Shown one piece after another: positions 27,601 to 35,951 of a stretch of 64,000 bases of DNA. The notes beneath the pieces were generated by a model. The model was not told the DNA's origin, searched no databases, and was given only the letters and a program-made list of their open reading frames with translations. Both the position numbers and the translations under genes were made by a program. Numbering within the stretch: the first letter of the stretch is position 1; each line of letters begins with the position of its first letter. The DNA is from KBS-96 sp963722585 (GTDB lineage Bacteria > Acidobacteriota > Terriglobia > Bryobacterales > Bryobacteraceae): positions 206,285 to 270,284 of the forward strand of contig CAVRNU010000007.1 in NCBI GenBank assembly GCA_963722585.1. The letters are read 5' to 3'.

Positions 27601-28259
27601 GCTTCGACCGAAGGGCCAATCACGTACGATGTCTGGTTGATGAAGTCGATGACGTTGACGTTGTTGTCGACGCCGTTCAGCAGGAAGTTGTTGGAACCAG
27701 TCGAGCGGACGCCGTTCGCCGAGAACCCGCCACCCAGCGCGTCGCGCGCGCCGCTTTCAGCCGGCAAGACGCCAGGTGAAAGACGAGCCAGAAATGTGAA
27801 AATGCGCTGGCCTCCGAGCGGCAACTGCGACATCTCCGACGAGTTCAAATCCGCGCCTTGTGTCGTGGTCTCGGTCTGAAGCAAAGGCGCCGCCGCCGTC
27901 ACCTCGACCGTTTGGCTAGCCGAGCCGACCTGCAACGTGATGTTGACGCCTATGCGGTCGCCGGCGGTGACAATGATGCCTTTCTGCTGTGCTTTTTGGA
28001 AGCCCGACCCCTGCACTGTGATCGTGTATGTGCCGGGTTTCAGAAGAGGACGGATATATTCGCCGTTGGCGTTCGATTGCACCTGGTACGACAGGCCTGT
28101 AGCGTCCTCGACGATGGTTATGTTTGCGTTTGGAACCGCCGCGCCCTGCTGGTCTGTGACGGTACCGGTAATCGTGCCCAAGTCGCGCTGTGCGAGCAAC
28201 AACGTGCTCGACAAAAGTGCAAACAGGGCAAGCAGACAGAAACTACGCAACCGAGGCAT
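24675..28259 (-). CDS. Oar-like TonB-dependent outer-membrane receptor with carboxypeptidase-regulatory-like domain
   Basis: 1194 residues from ATG 28259, chosen over the upstream in-frame start because of a good ribosome site (GGGGAG) and the signal peptide that follows. Order: signal peptide (to about 24), carboxypeptidase regulatory-like beta domain (about 30-110, 'GTITGTVTDQQGAAVPNANITI'), plug-like region (about 120-250), then a long beta-barrel ending in Phe ('FSLRLQF'). This architecture is the typical acidobacterial TonB-dependent or Oar-type transporter, often for oligosaccharides. No substrate indication nearby. Confidence 0.92.
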   Translation of the reverse strand: MPRLRSFCLLALFALLSSTLLLAQRDLGTITGTVTDQQGAAVPNANITIVEDATGLSYQVQSNANGEYIRPLLKPGTYTITVQGSGFQKAQQKGIIVTAGDRIGVNITLQVGSASQTVEVTAAAPLLQTETTTQGADLNSSEMSQLPLGGQRIFTFLARLSPGVLPAESGARDALGGGFSANGVRSTGSNNFLLNGVDNNVNVIDFINQTSYVIGPSVEAIGEMRIMTNGYNAEYGRAAGGVIDINIKSGTNEIHGVGFEILQNTVLDANRWEQNLAGEPRVPFKQNQFGGAMGGPLIKDKLFMFGDYQGTRIRTAGGTIQNLGYGGFYTIPTPEMIQGNFQNLLGKSVGNDPASGVNVVQNELFDPASTACVGGGSLASCSNFTRTPFPLNRIPVSQMDPASMKIASLYPAPNQPIVNGNYPANDYYTATPGSLNQDQGDGRVDYRYSDNSSLFGSISWSDTSKASTPPFQGILDGGNFNGSSEVDLSRAAQLGYTHVWTPAIITESRIGFSRLVTERTQANSATDAFAEAGIGGYNPTTTAALNGGLPQMSFTNYAQVGANDWLPTKEYNNVWDFIQNVSVTKGNHSMKFGAEFRPIQFPFFQTPYPHGEMNFARTETAFPSNAKDSGGLNGNFAADTGDAIASFLLGSIDNGQVSTNNFISSIKQAWAFYGQDDWKLTPKLTINLGLRYELFSPIGEAFGRQSNFDYNTLTLQIPSGRNQNAALPPNFNTPYTDPTTGITFPALFPNVSVTRGKVGKYLIPWDKGDVGPRVGFAYNIREKTVIRAAYGIFYSGEENQGGNPNRGESAPFNTSPQLDRTSGISSFLPDPFFANCGSLSPACSTGGVTIGYPTNVFTTLPVSSLQFREVANNFDNGMVQKWNFAVQQELAGQMALEVGYQGNHSSHGLLQPDFNTCPNFGTLNSSINCNSLRPYPDIGSISGTASFGFGNYNALVAQLNKRFSKGLQFTTAYTYGHALANTGTTLSGANGLQTRDPKNYATSYANASWDIAHNFTSGVTYELPFGRGKQFGANVNKLVDLALGGWQANTILTFHTGQPIGVTSNGCSGVWSYCSPVLLPGFSSNQAPPGGRTPSEWFNTAAFATPSSLGLFQGNLGNVTNYAPATRNVDFSLFKDFAITERWKVEFRAETFNIANTTQFSPPDSNVGDANFGKITSTAVGSERHIQFSLRLQF

Positions 28260-28415
28260 AGTAATCTCCCCTGGAACAAAAGCTGTTGGCAAAAGTAACA
28301 CAGGTTGAGAGCGCTTACAAGGGGATGGGTGTAAACCTTTACATTGAATTAACAAATTTTAATTAGTTAGTTTCTACTAGGCGTGTTTTGTTACACATCA
28401 TGCAGTTATTTGCTG

Positions 28416-28496
28416 GCCGCTGATGAACGCAGATGAACGCCGATTTCCTGCAGGCCGCGAATGAAACATCCGCGTTCATCGGCGTTGATCGGCGGC
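28416..28496. repeat. Inverted repeat with GATGAACGC motif
   Basis: Left arm 28416-28444 and right arm 28468-28496 are imperfectly complementary (e.g. CGCTGATGAACGCAGATG against its counterpart). Each carries repeated GATGAACGC or its complement. The right arm covers the last seven codons of the GT14-like gene. Confidence 0.6.
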
Positions 28497-29342
28497 TATT
28501 AATGAATCGACCCGGTCCAGCAGCGCGCCTCCGGTTTCGAAATCGAATTTGCGTGCGAAGCATCGCTCGGAGGCGCGCAAGGCCGGCAGATCGAGTTCGG
28601 TGAGCGTCGCCGGACTCGGGTCCTTCCCCCACTTCATGAAGTGCAGGTGGCGATCGCCGGCTTCGACGCGGAACGGCGAGTTGCCCACGATCGTGTGGAA
28701 CATCATTTCATCGGGAAACAGCGCGCGCCGGTAATACTCGACGAAGTCGGGGTTGGCCCGAACAAATTTCGAAACATATTCGATCACCTCTCCCGGGAGC
28801 GCCCACCACTGCGAGCCTCCGCAGGGATGATAGCCAAGCGGGGGCTTCTGATGAAAACTCCTTGCGAAGCGGGCAGGGATAATTCGCCGGCCTTTGCCGG
28901 CAACACGAATGCGCCAGGTCGGCAAACGATGGTAGCCATTCCACTGCCACTCCGGATAGGGGAACGGGTGGAAGTACATCAGGCACTCGCCGCGGCGGCG
29001 AGCGAGGAAGTTTTCGATGTAGTCGTTCGGCTTGATGGGGTAATCCTGCCCGCTGAGCAGCGCGGCGAAATCGAGCGAGGCGCCCGAGTCCGGCAATGCT
29101 TCGATGCAGTTGAGGGCTGCTTGAACCAGGCTGAAATCGCCCCAGGAACAGGCAACACGTTCGGCCCAAATGACGTTGGGCTGGCGAAGGGCAGCGAACG
29201 CCGAATCCCAGCCGGCGCCCGTGCTCTTGCGATCGACATGGATGACAAAAATTCGGTCAGGGCCTTCGAGGCGCCGGACCAGGCGGACGAGTTGGGGTGG
29301 AGATTTGTGGGCCAGGATGAGGTAAGCGATTCGCAGGGGCAT
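28476..29342 (-). CDS. GT14-like (core-2/I-branching) beta-N-acetylglucosaminyltransferase family protein
   Basis: 288 residues. 'IAYLILAHKSPPQLVRLVRRL', 'FVIHVDRKS', 'VACSWGDFSLVQAAL', 'LLSGQDYPIKP', 'GSQWWALPGEVIEYV' and 'FPDEMMFHTIVGNSP' follow the order of bacterial GT14/branch proteins. These transfer sugars from UDP-donors to glycans; the acceptor is unknown. The C-terminal few residues are encoded by an intergenic-type repeat, so the native end may have been altered. Divergent from the propeller gene at 29401. Confidence 0.85.
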   Translation of the reverse strand: MPLRIAYLILAHKSPPQLVRLVRRLEGPDRIFVIHVDRKSTGAGWDSAFAALRQPNVIWAERVACSWGDFSLVQAALNCIEALPDSGASLDFAALLSGQDYPIKPNDYIENFLARRRGECLMYFHPFPYPEWQWNGYHRLPTWRIRVAGKGRRIIPARFARSFHQKPPLGYHPCGGSQWWALPGEVIEYVSKFVRANPDFVEYYRRALFPDEMMFHTIVGNSPFRVEAGDRHLHFMKWGKDPSPATLTELDLPALRASERCFARKFDFETGGALLDRVDSLIAADQRR

Positions 29343-29400
29343 TAGTGGGAGATAGTTTCAGCTTAGCGGCGGGGCGGCGCGGCCTCTTTTACTATGTAGT

Positions 29401-31002
29401 ATGCTACCGGCGATGCCTCTCCTCCTCTGCTTCCTCCTCGCCGCCACTCCTTCGCAGAAAACTAAAATTACGACTTCCCAGTACGACAACGCCCGCACCG
29501 GAGCCAACCTCGAGGAGACCGTGCTCACTCCATCGAACGTGAATGCCAGGCAGTTTGGCAAGCTCTTCTCTTATTCGGTGGATGGCGACGCTTACGCGCA
29601 GCCGTTGTATCTGCCCAATGTGAACGTCTCCGGCAAAGGCGTTCACAACCTGCTGCTGGTTGCAACGGAAGCCGACACGGTCTACGCGTTTGATGCTACG
29701 GGCGAGACAAGAGAACCGCTATGGAAATCCAGTTTTGCGAATGCAGCGCGCAGCATAGCGCCGGTGCCGGCCCAGGTTGTGGAGTGCCCTTTTATTAGCC
29801 CGGAAGTCGGAATTACTTCAACGCCAGTGATCGATGAGAAAACAGGCGCTCTATACGTGCTCGCGCGAACCGAAGAGCGCGATCAGGATGGCACGCCTCG
29901 GGTATGGCAAAAGCTTCATGCGCTCGATGTGCGAACTGGTGCCGAGCGAACTGGAAGCCCGGTCGCGATCGACGGCTCGGTACCGGGAGACACATGGTTC
30001 TTCGGATTGTTTCAAAACACGGTCAGGTTCAGCCCGCTGCGGGAGAACCCGAGAAGCGCGCTCGCTCTCGTCAACGGGCAGGTGTATTTGACGTGGGCCT
30101 CGTCGTGCGACGTGGGCCGCTATTACGGATGGGTGATGTCCTACGATGCGCGGACACTCAAGCGGACCGGCATCTTCAGCACTGCGCCGGTGGGAGGGCA
30201 GAGCGGCATCTGGCAATCGGACACCGGGCCTGCCGCGGATGAGCAGGGAAACGTTTATGTGGAGACGGGAAATGGCGTGTTCGATGTCGGCACTGCGGGA
30301 GGGCGCGATTACGGCGACAGCGTCCTGAAACTTTCGCTCGCTCGCGATGGCTTAGCAGTGCGGGATTACTTTACGCCGCTCAACCAGGAGCGGCGGAACC
30401 GGCAGGACGGCGACCTCGGATCGGGAGGGCCTATGCTGCTGCCCGAAGAGCCGGGCTCGAGGCAAAGGCTGCTGGTGGCGGCGGGCAAGGGTGATGAAGT
30501 TTACGTCATCGATCGAGACCGCATGGGCAAATACAGCGTGGCGCAAGATCGCATCGTTCAGACGTTGCACGATTGCGGTACCGGGTCGTTTGGAGCCGCG
30601 GCCTATTGGAACGGGCACGTATTTTATCTCTGCCGCGACGATGTGCTGAAGGATTTCGTACTCAAAGATGGGCGCTTGTCGCTTTGGCGAATTGCCGATC
30701 GCAGCAAGTCTTTCGCCGGACCGGGCGCAACGCCGGCTATTTCCGCGAATGGAACAACGAACGGAATCGTTTGGGCCGTCGAATGCGATGTGCCGGGATT
30801 GAGCCCGGCCATACTTCACGCCTATGATGCGGCGGATATTTCAAAGGAAGTCTTCAACAGCCGCGAAAACATAGATCGCGACCGGCCGGGAACGGGCATC
30901 CGGTTTACGATTCCGACGGTTGCCGATGGGCATGTGTACGTCGGGACGAAGGGCGAGGTGGATGTTTATGGATTGCTGCCAAGCGTAGGGCGTACCGATT
31001 GA
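29401..31002 (+). CDS. Secreted PQQ-like beta-propeller protein
   Basis: 533 residues; signal peptide in the first 16-18 residues. Repeating segments ('LLLVATEADTVYAFDA', 'ALYVLARTEERD', 'LHALDVRTGAE', 'NVYVETGNGVFDV', 'EVYVIDRDRMGK', 'HVYVGTKGEVDVYGL') are the AxDxxTG-type blades of PQQ-like propellers. True quinoprotein dehydrogenase active-site residues were not identified, so it may be structural or a binding protein. The ATG at 29413 is an alternative start. Confidence 0.85.
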   Translation: MLPAMPLLLCFLLAATPSQKTKITTSQYDNARTGANLEETVLTPSNVNARQFGKLFSYSVDGDAYAQPLYLPNVNVSGKGVHNLLLVATEADTVYAFDATGETREPLWKSSFANAARSIAPVPAQVVECPFISPEVGITSTPVIDEKTGALYVLARTEERDQDGTPRVWQKLHALDVRTGAERTGSPVAIDGSVPGDTWFFGLFQNTVRFSPLRENPRSALALVNGQVYLTWASSCDVGRYYGWVMSYDARTLKRTGIFSTAPVGGQSGIWQSDTGPAADEQGNVYVETGNGVFDVGTAGGRDYGDSVLKLSLARDGLAVRDYFTPLNQERRNRQDGDLGSGGPMLLPEEPGSRQRLLVAAGKGDEVYVIDRDRMGKYSVAQDRIVQTLHDCGTGSFGAAAYWNGHVFYLCRDDVLKDFVLKDGRLSLWRIADRSKSFAGPGATPAISANGTTNGIVWAVECDVPGLSPAILHAYDAADISKEVFNSRENIDRDRPGTGIRFTIPTVADGHVYVGTKGEVDVYGLLPSVGRTD

Positions 31003-31031
31003 GAGCTCGTGTTTGGAAGAAACGATGCGTG

Positions 31032-31060
31032 CCGCTCTCTCGCGGTCGCGGTTCTGTAGG
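31032..31060 (+). repeat. Dispersed palindromic repeat, half copy 7
   Basis: CCGCTCTCTCGCGGTCGCGG plus TTCTGTAGG; the other half is absent. Confidence 0.55.
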
Positions 31061-31153
31061 CAGTAGGTGCTAGAGGCGAGAGGTTGCCGCCACGAATGGC
31101 GGCATGGCGGGCCGGGAGGCCCGCTCCACCGTGAAACGTATCATGGAAGCACG

Positions 31154-32185
31154 ATGAGAGCGCTGCTTCTTTCCGAATACAAGCATCTCGAAATGACGGA
31201 TATGCCGGAGCCGAAGGCGGGGCCGGACGAAGTGCTGATTCGCGTGAACGCATGCGGCATTTGCGGCAGCGATGTGCATGGATTCGATGGCGGATCGGGA
31301 CGACGGATACCGCCGATTGTTATGGGCCATGAGGCAGCGGGTACCGTTGTCGAAACCGGCAGCAACGTAAACGACCTGAAAGCCGGAGAGCGGATCACGT
31401 TCGATTCCACCATCTCCTGCGGCCATTGCCATTTCTGCCGGCGCGGACTCATGAACCTGTGCGACAACCGCGAAGTGCTGGGCGTTTCGTGCGGCGATTA
31501 CCGCAGGATGGGCGCTTTCGCGGAGTACGTCGCCGTGCCCCGGCGCATCTGCTACAAGTTGCCGGATGCGCTTCCGTTTCAACATGCAGCGATGATTGAG
31601 GCGATCTCGGTAGCAGTGCACGCCGTTTCTTTGACGCCTGTATCGTTGAACGACACAGCGTTGGTAATGGGCGTGGGCATGATTGGGCTGTTGACGCTGC
31701 AGGCGGCGCGGCTCGCGGGCTGCGGGCGCATCATCGCAGTCGATATAGACGAATCGCGGCTGAACGCCGCAAAAAAGTTAGGCGCAACCGATACGATTGT
31801 CGCGAGCAATGCCGATGTACCCGGACGCATTCGCGAGCTGACCAACGGCCTAGGCGCAGATGTAGCGTTTGAATGCGTAGGCGCGACGGCAACCGTCGTG
31901 AGCTCGATCGAGAGCGTACGGAAAGGCGGGACTGTCACGCTTATCGGTAACATCACGCCCAAGATTGAGCTTCCGCTGCAATCGGTCGTTACGCGCCAGA
32001 TTCGCTTGCAGGGCTCGTGCGCTTCATCCGGTGAGTATCCGGCGTGCATAGACTTCCTGGCTCGAGGAGCTATTCGCGTCGAGCCGCTCATCAGCGCGGT
32101 TGCGCCGCTAGAGGAAGGACCGAAGTGGTTCGACCGGCTGTATCATCGAGAGCCCAACCTGATGAAAGTGGTGCTGGCGCCGTAA
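31154..32185 (+). CDS. Zinc-dependent medium-chain alcohol/polyol dehydrogenase
   Basis: 343 residues from ATG 31154; the longer upstream frame lacks coding character. Catalytic zinc ligands Cys37 (CGICGSD) and His59-Glu60 (GHEAAG), structural zinc site C-x2-C-x2-C-x7-C (CGHCHFCRRGLMNLC), and NAD-binding 'MGVGMIGLL' are visible. Similar to sorbitol, galactitol-1-phosphate or threonine dehydrogenases; substrate cannot be fixed. Apparently monocistronic. Confidence 0.92.
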   Translation: MRALLLSEYKHLEMTDMPEPKAGPDEVLIRVNACGICGSDVHGFDGGSGRRIPPIVMGHEAAGTVVETGSNVNDLKAGERITFDSTISCGHCHFCRRGLMNLCDNREVLGVSCGDYRRMGAFAEYVAVPRRICYKLPDALPFQHAAMIEAISVAVHAVSLTPVSLNDTALVMGVGMIGLLTLQAARLAGCGRIIAVDIDESRLNAAKKLGATDTIVASNADVPGRIRELTNGLGADVAFECVGATATVVSSIESVRKGGTVTLIGNITPKIELPLQSVVTRQIRLQGSCASSGEYPACIDFLARGAIRVEPLISAVAPLEEGPKWFDRLYHREPNLMKVVLAP

Positions 32186-32216
32186 CTGAGCGGAGAACGA
32201 GGCTCAAGCCTCGCGC

Positions 32217-32457
32217 GGGCTGAAGCCCAATGCCACTTAGTTAAGCAGGACATAGAGCGAAACTGCTGATTTAATTGTGGCGCACGCTTCAGCGTGCCGC
32301 TGAGGGCTTCAGCCCGCAGTTGGGCTAGAGCAAGCTAAAGCTCGCTCCAGCACGCTAAAGCGTGCGCCACACGACCGTATCTCATTGCCCCGCCAACAAC
32401 ATAAGTCCTTTGTTTTATTTTGAAAAACCTTAACTAAGTGGCATTGGGCTGAAGCCC
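32217..32457. repeat. 241-bp element with 29-bp terminal inverted repeats
   Basis: The arms 32217-32245 and 32429-32457 are complementary at 27 of 29 positions; the two mismatches fall inside a self-complementary GGGCT..AGCCC end. A second perfect inverted repeat (13 bp, GTGGCGCACGCTT at 32277 and its complement at 32358) is nested inside. No ORF. The right arm supplies the end of the next gene. Confidence 0.8.
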
Positions 32458-33836
32458 ACCCTCCCCACACTTTCCAGGCCGACGGCGCTGGCAATGCGGT
32501 CAAATCGCCGCTCGGCGTGGAGTGTTTTGAGACGAGGATCGGCCCTCATCCAAATCAGCCAGACATCGCGCTCTTCGAGCGATTGTTCGAGCGCGTCGAG
32601 GGCGAGGCGGACGTTGCCCAGCCCGGCATGCGCAACGGCAAACCAATATGGCGAGACATACCGGCTCTTTAACGAAGCCTTCAGTTCGTCGATCATCCCA
32701 TGCGCCGCATCTTCCATTCCCGAAACGCCGTAAATGTGCGCAAGCCCCGCGATTGTGGCTGGATTATCGTCCCAGCACTGGCGAGCGTTCTCTAACTCGG
32801 TAATCGCTTCCTCGATGAGCCCGAGCTGCTCATAGGCGAGACCCAGCGTGTACTGGGCCCACGGCAGCGCGGCATCGAGAGCCAGTGTCTTCCAGCACTG
32901 TTCTTGCGCCTGGGCGTAGCGGCCGGAAAGATAAAGCACCCATGCATAAGCGGCGTTGTTGGCGAGAGACAGAGGATCGAGTTCGAGCGCTTTCGCGGCG
33001 GAGTGTAAAGCGGATTGCGAAGATCCGACCGCGCATAACTCGACGGCCCGCTCGCGGTGAACGGAGGCGCAACGCCCATTCAACTCCGAAGCACGGGCGA
33101 GCGCGGAGTGGGAACCTTCCCAATCCCAATCGAAGGTGCGCCGCAGCACCGCGACGGAAACATGCGTTTCGGCAGCGCCGGGATTTTTTTCGAGCGCAGC
33201 GGAGGCCAGTTGTTCCACCTTGAGCCGCGCATCCCGCGGCGGCAAGACATTCAGGATTGCGAGCGCGCTGAATGCGTCGGCGAGGCCTGAAAGCGCCAAG
33301 GAATGGCCCGGGTCCTGGCTGACGGCCGATTCGAAGTAAGCGATACTTTTTCGAATGCCAGCCTCGGTCATGCGCTCCAAAAAGTGCCGGCCTTTGAGGT
33401 AATCGTGGTGAGCCTCATTGGCGGTCTGCCCGGTTTCCTGTCCGTTCTGGGGACTGGCCGCGTCCGCGTTTGGGATCGGAGTAAAGATCTTTTCGATAGG
33501 AGCCACGAAACGGTAGCCGAGACCGGATCGGGTTTCGATGTAGCGGCAGGACCTGGAAGAGTCGCCCAGGGCTTGCCGGAGAGCGTTCACGGCTGTGTTG
33601 AGCCCCTGATCGTAGCTGACGTGCAGTGACGGCCATAGAGCGGCGGCTAGTTCCTTTCGCGTCACCAGCCGGCCGTCAGCACGTAGAAGCAGCTCGAGAA
33701 TCTGGAATGGCTTTTCCTGAAGCCGAATACGCAGTCCGCTCTTGCGCAGCTCTCTTTCTTCGAGGTCGACTTCGAATGCGCCGAAGCGGAGCTTGGGTGG
33801 AAGTCCAGACGATTGAGCTGCTTGCAAGTTGAGCAT
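32430..33836 (-). CDS. Winged-helix (OmpR/PhoB-type) DNA-binding protein with TPR repeats
   Basis: 468 residues. Residues about 15-110 are a trans_reg_C winged helix ('LRFGAFEVDLEERELRKSG', 'LQEKPFQILELLL', 'IETRSGLGYRF'). From about 140 to the end, helical TPR-type repeats ('AIAYFESAVSQDPGHSLALSGLADAF' style) follow. There is no receiver domain and no transmembrane segment, so it resembles cytoplasmic CadC-like regulators common in Acidobacteria. Its last eight codons (GFSPMPLS) and its stop are inside the inverted-repeat arm, so the original C terminus has been replaced. Confidence 0.88.
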   Translation of the reverse strand: MLNLQAAQSSGLPPKLRFGAFEVDLEERELRKSGLRIRLQEKPFQILELLLRADGRLVTRKELAAALWPSLHVSYDQGLNTAVNALRQALGDSSRSCRYIETRSGLGYRFVAPIEKIFTPIPNADAASPQNGQETGQTANEAHHDYLKGRHFLERMTEAGIRKSIAYFESAVSQDPGHSLALSGLADAFSALAILNVLPPRDARLKVEQLASAALEKNPGAAETHVSVAVLRRTFDWDWEGSHSALARASELNGRCASVHRERAVELCAVGSSQSALHSAAKALELDPLSLANNAAYAWVLYLSGRYAQAQEQCWKTLALDAALPWAQYTLGLAYEQLGLIEEAITELENARQCWDDNPATIAGLAHIYGVSGMEDAAHGMIDELKASLKSRYVSPYWFAVAHAGLGNVRLALDALEQSLEERDVWLIWMRADPRLKTLHAERRFDRIASAVGLESVGRVGFSPMPLS

Positions 33837-33940
33837 TTCCTGAGTTCTTCTTGAGCAAACAACCGGCCACTTTGCGGTTATGAATTGAGAGACGAACTTC
33901 CCACGCGGATAGTTCGCAAATCAGTTCGAGGAGAACTCAC

Positions 33941-34384
33941 TTGACTTCCATTACTCGCTACGCACTGACATTCGCTCTGGCCGCCGGGGCAGCTCTCTTA
34001 CCGCTACGGGCAAACGCACAAACCACGAAGGTGAAAGGGGAGTTCGACCTTTCCGTTAAAACTCACCTTGCCCAAATGACTTTGCCGCCCGGACACTATA
34101 CGCTCCAGATAGAGGATTTGATTGACGGTCAGCAACTGTTGCGGCTTAAAGGTCCAGAAGGCTCTCAAATCAAGATTCTTGGGGCCTTCTCGTTTGTTAA
34201 CAAAGCAGACGTCAACTACCTCAGGCTAGAAAAGGTTGGCGGCTCGTATGCTGTAAAAGAGTTCCACTGCGGCGCAATTGGCCAAGCCTATTCCTTCCGG
34301 ACTGTGAAGCCGAGTGAGCTTGAGGCCGACAACACGCTCAATGGGCCGCAGCACGTGATGGTAGCCGTCAACTCTCACAAGTGA
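33941..34384 (+). CDS. Small secreted protein of unknown function
   Basis: 147 residues from TTG 33941; GAGGAG nine bases upstream supports this start. Signal peptide to about residue 26 (ANAQ). Mature part is beta-rich with 'LPPGHYTLQIEDL', 'LLRLKGPEGSQIKI' and 'GGSYAVKEFHCG'. Its pattern (short strands after a 'lay down/pull up' type start, single Cys) recalls small acidobacterial envelope proteins like the N-terminal half of the LPKTG protein at 54820, but similarity is weak. Divergent from the winged-helix regulator. Confidence 0.7.
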   Translation: MTSITRYALTFALAAGAALLPLRANAQTTKVKGEFDLSVKTHLAQMTLPPGHYTLQIEDLIDGQQLLRLKGPEGSQIKILGAFSFVNKADVNYLRLEKVGGSYAVKEFHCGAIGQAYSFRTVKPSELEADNTLNGPQHVMVAVNSHK

Positions 34385-34387
34385 AAG

Positions 34388-34819
34388 TTACGGTTGGACC
34401 TGAGTATCGGTGGGCCGCGCGCCCTTTTCGAGCGAGCCCCACCGTTTCACCAGCTCGCGCCACTGATCGAGGGTGAGCACAGCGCGAACGTGCAGGCTCA
34501 TTTCAGTGAACACACGCACGCTTTCCGCCTGCGCCTTCGCCAGTTTGTCCGCAACCGCGTCCACTTGGGCATTTTCGATGTGTTCACTGCCTAGAAGGTC
34601 CTGCAGCTCGCCCTGCGCTTTCTGCACAGCGGCGCGGGCATCGATGAGCCGGCTCCGATAGGAGGACACGGTTTCGCGGATCTGCTTGCGCTGGGCGTCT
34701 GAAAGATTGAGGTCGTTGACGACCGGCGTATTCCACCACGCAAAGTTGGCGCGATTCTGCGCGGTGAGCGGCAACGTTACGGCCGCGCACAGGACAGCGG
34801 TGATTAACAGCCGCCTCAT
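34388..34819 (-). CDS. Spy/CpxP-like periplasmic protein
   Basis: 143 residues, signal peptide to about 20 (LTAQ), then an all-helical domain with 'LNLSDAQRKQIRETV' and 'VLTLDQWRELVKRW', the pair of LTxxQ-type segments typical of Spy/CpxP/ZraP proteins, which are periplasmic chaperones or stress sensors. It overlaps the anti-sigma gene by ATGA and is last in the sigma operon, suggesting a role in sensing or answering envelope stress. Confidence 0.8.
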   Translation of the reverse strand: MRRLLITAVLCAAVTLPLTAQNRANFAWWNTPVVNDLNLSDAQRKQIRETVSSYRSRLIDARAAVQKAQGELQDLLGSEHIENAQVDAVADKLAKAQAESVRVFTEMSLHVRAVLTLDQWRELVKRWGSLEKGARPTDTQVQP

Positions 34820-35250
34820 TCTTCAAACAGCGCCTGAAGTGGAGCTAAGGGCGCCGGCTCCGGGTTCATAGCCGTTCGTCCGACGTCTTCCACAAGCTCC
34901 GTATCGGCCGGCTTTACCATCGGACGCGAGACGTTGCTGTGCTGCTGCTCGAAAAATAGAAGTCCGCCCGCGATGGCAAGCGAGGCAGCTACAGCTGGGG
35001 CGAACCGCCGCATAAGCGCAAACTGGGCAGGCTTCGAGAGCCGTTGATAAATCCTCCGCCGTTGTGCCGCCAGGAATTCAAAGCTCGGCTGAATCGAGCT
35101 CACAGCCGCCGCTTCGCTCAAAGCGCGGGCGTCTTGCATACTCTGAAGGCGGCTCGCGCACTCGCTGCACTCTTCAATGTGGCCGTTCTCGGGCCCGACG
35201 CCGTAAAGATAAGCGACCAGCTCATCCTCGGTCCAATGTCTCGCCGTCAT
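34816..35250 (-). CDS. Membrane anti-sigma factor with zinc-finger-like N terminus
   Basis: 144 residues. N-terminal 'HIEECSEC' (H-x3-C-x2-C) is the zf-HC2/ZAS motif that holds zinc and binds ECF sigma factors. One transmembrane segment (about 84-100, 'AVAASLAIAGGLLFF') and a short periplasmic tail follow. It lies two bases after the sigma gene stop, the standard arrangement of sigma and anti-sigma. Confidence 0.88.
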   Translation of the reverse strand: MTARHWTEDELVAYLYGVGPENGHIEECSECASRLQSMQDARALSEAAAVSSIQPSFEFLAAQRRRIYQRLSKPAQFALMRRFAPAVAASLAIAGGLLFFEQQHSNVSRPMVKPADTELVEDVGRTAMNPEPAPLAPLQALFEE

Positions 35251-35252
35251 GA

Positions 35253-35873
35253 CTACTCTCCCTCAATGCTTCTTGGCGCGCCAGCAGTCTGGCGCGACCC
35301 ATACAGGTCTCTGAGCTCTTCGCGCAATTTCCCCAATGCGCGGAACAAGTGTGCTTTCACCGTTCCGGTATCGAGCTTCAGAATTTCGGCTATCTCATCT
35401 AAGCTATACGCATCGTAGTGGCGCAGCGTAAACACCGCCCGCTGCCGTTCCGACAATTTGATCAGAGCCTTTTCCAATCTCTGCTGGATTTCCTTCGCGA
35501 ATGCTTGCGCCTCCGCGTCCGGCTCGCGCCCAGCCGTCATCGAGAGTATCAGGCTTTCATCGTCGGGCGCGGGCCGTTTTCTCCAAATCTTCCATGCGTT
35601 CGATCGCAAACGATCCAGGCACGTATTTACCGCAATTCGCGTCACCCATCTCTCGGGATGGTCCAACTCCTGAACATTCAAGTTCTTCAAAGCCTTGAAC
35701 GCCTTCAGGAAAACATCCTGCGTGGCGGAGTCGGCCTCGTCCGTATCTTGGAGAAGCCGCTTACAGAGCAGAAAAATTCGCTTCTGCTCGCTCGCCATCC
35801 AGCTGCCGAAGTCCCCCAAATCCACACGTTGCCGCGCGTAGGCTTCCAGAGGCTCGGCCATGACGTTCATCAT
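35253..35873 (-). CDS. ECF-family RNA polymerase sigma factor
   Basis: 206 residues. Region 2 ('IFLLCKRLLQDTDEADSATQDVFLKAFKAL' region, split helices with D-A-x2-Q-D-VF) and region 4 ('LSERQRAVFTLRHYDAYSLDEIAEIL', then 'TVKAHLFRALGKLRE') are clear. Three in-frame ATG codons (35873, 35870, 35861) compete as start. Directs transcription on release by the anti-sigma factor encoded just downstream; the operon is likely autoregulated, as is common for ECF systems. Confidence 0.93.
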   Translation of the reverse strand: MMNVMAEPLEAYARQRVDLGDFGSWMASEQKRIFLLCKRLLQDTDEADSATQDVFLKAFKALKNLNVQELDHPERWVTRIAVNTCLDRLRSNAWKIWRKRPAPDDESLILSMTAGREPDAEAQAFAKEIQQRLEKALIKLSERQRAVFTLRHYDAYSLDEIAEILKLDTGTVKAHLFRALGKLREELRDLYGSRQTAGAPRSIEGE

Positions 35874-35951
35874 ACGCGCTGCAATTATAGAAACGGGCTC
35901 GTTGACGGAAGGTTTACAAACAGAATAAAAGGCGAATCCGAGCGTGGCGCA

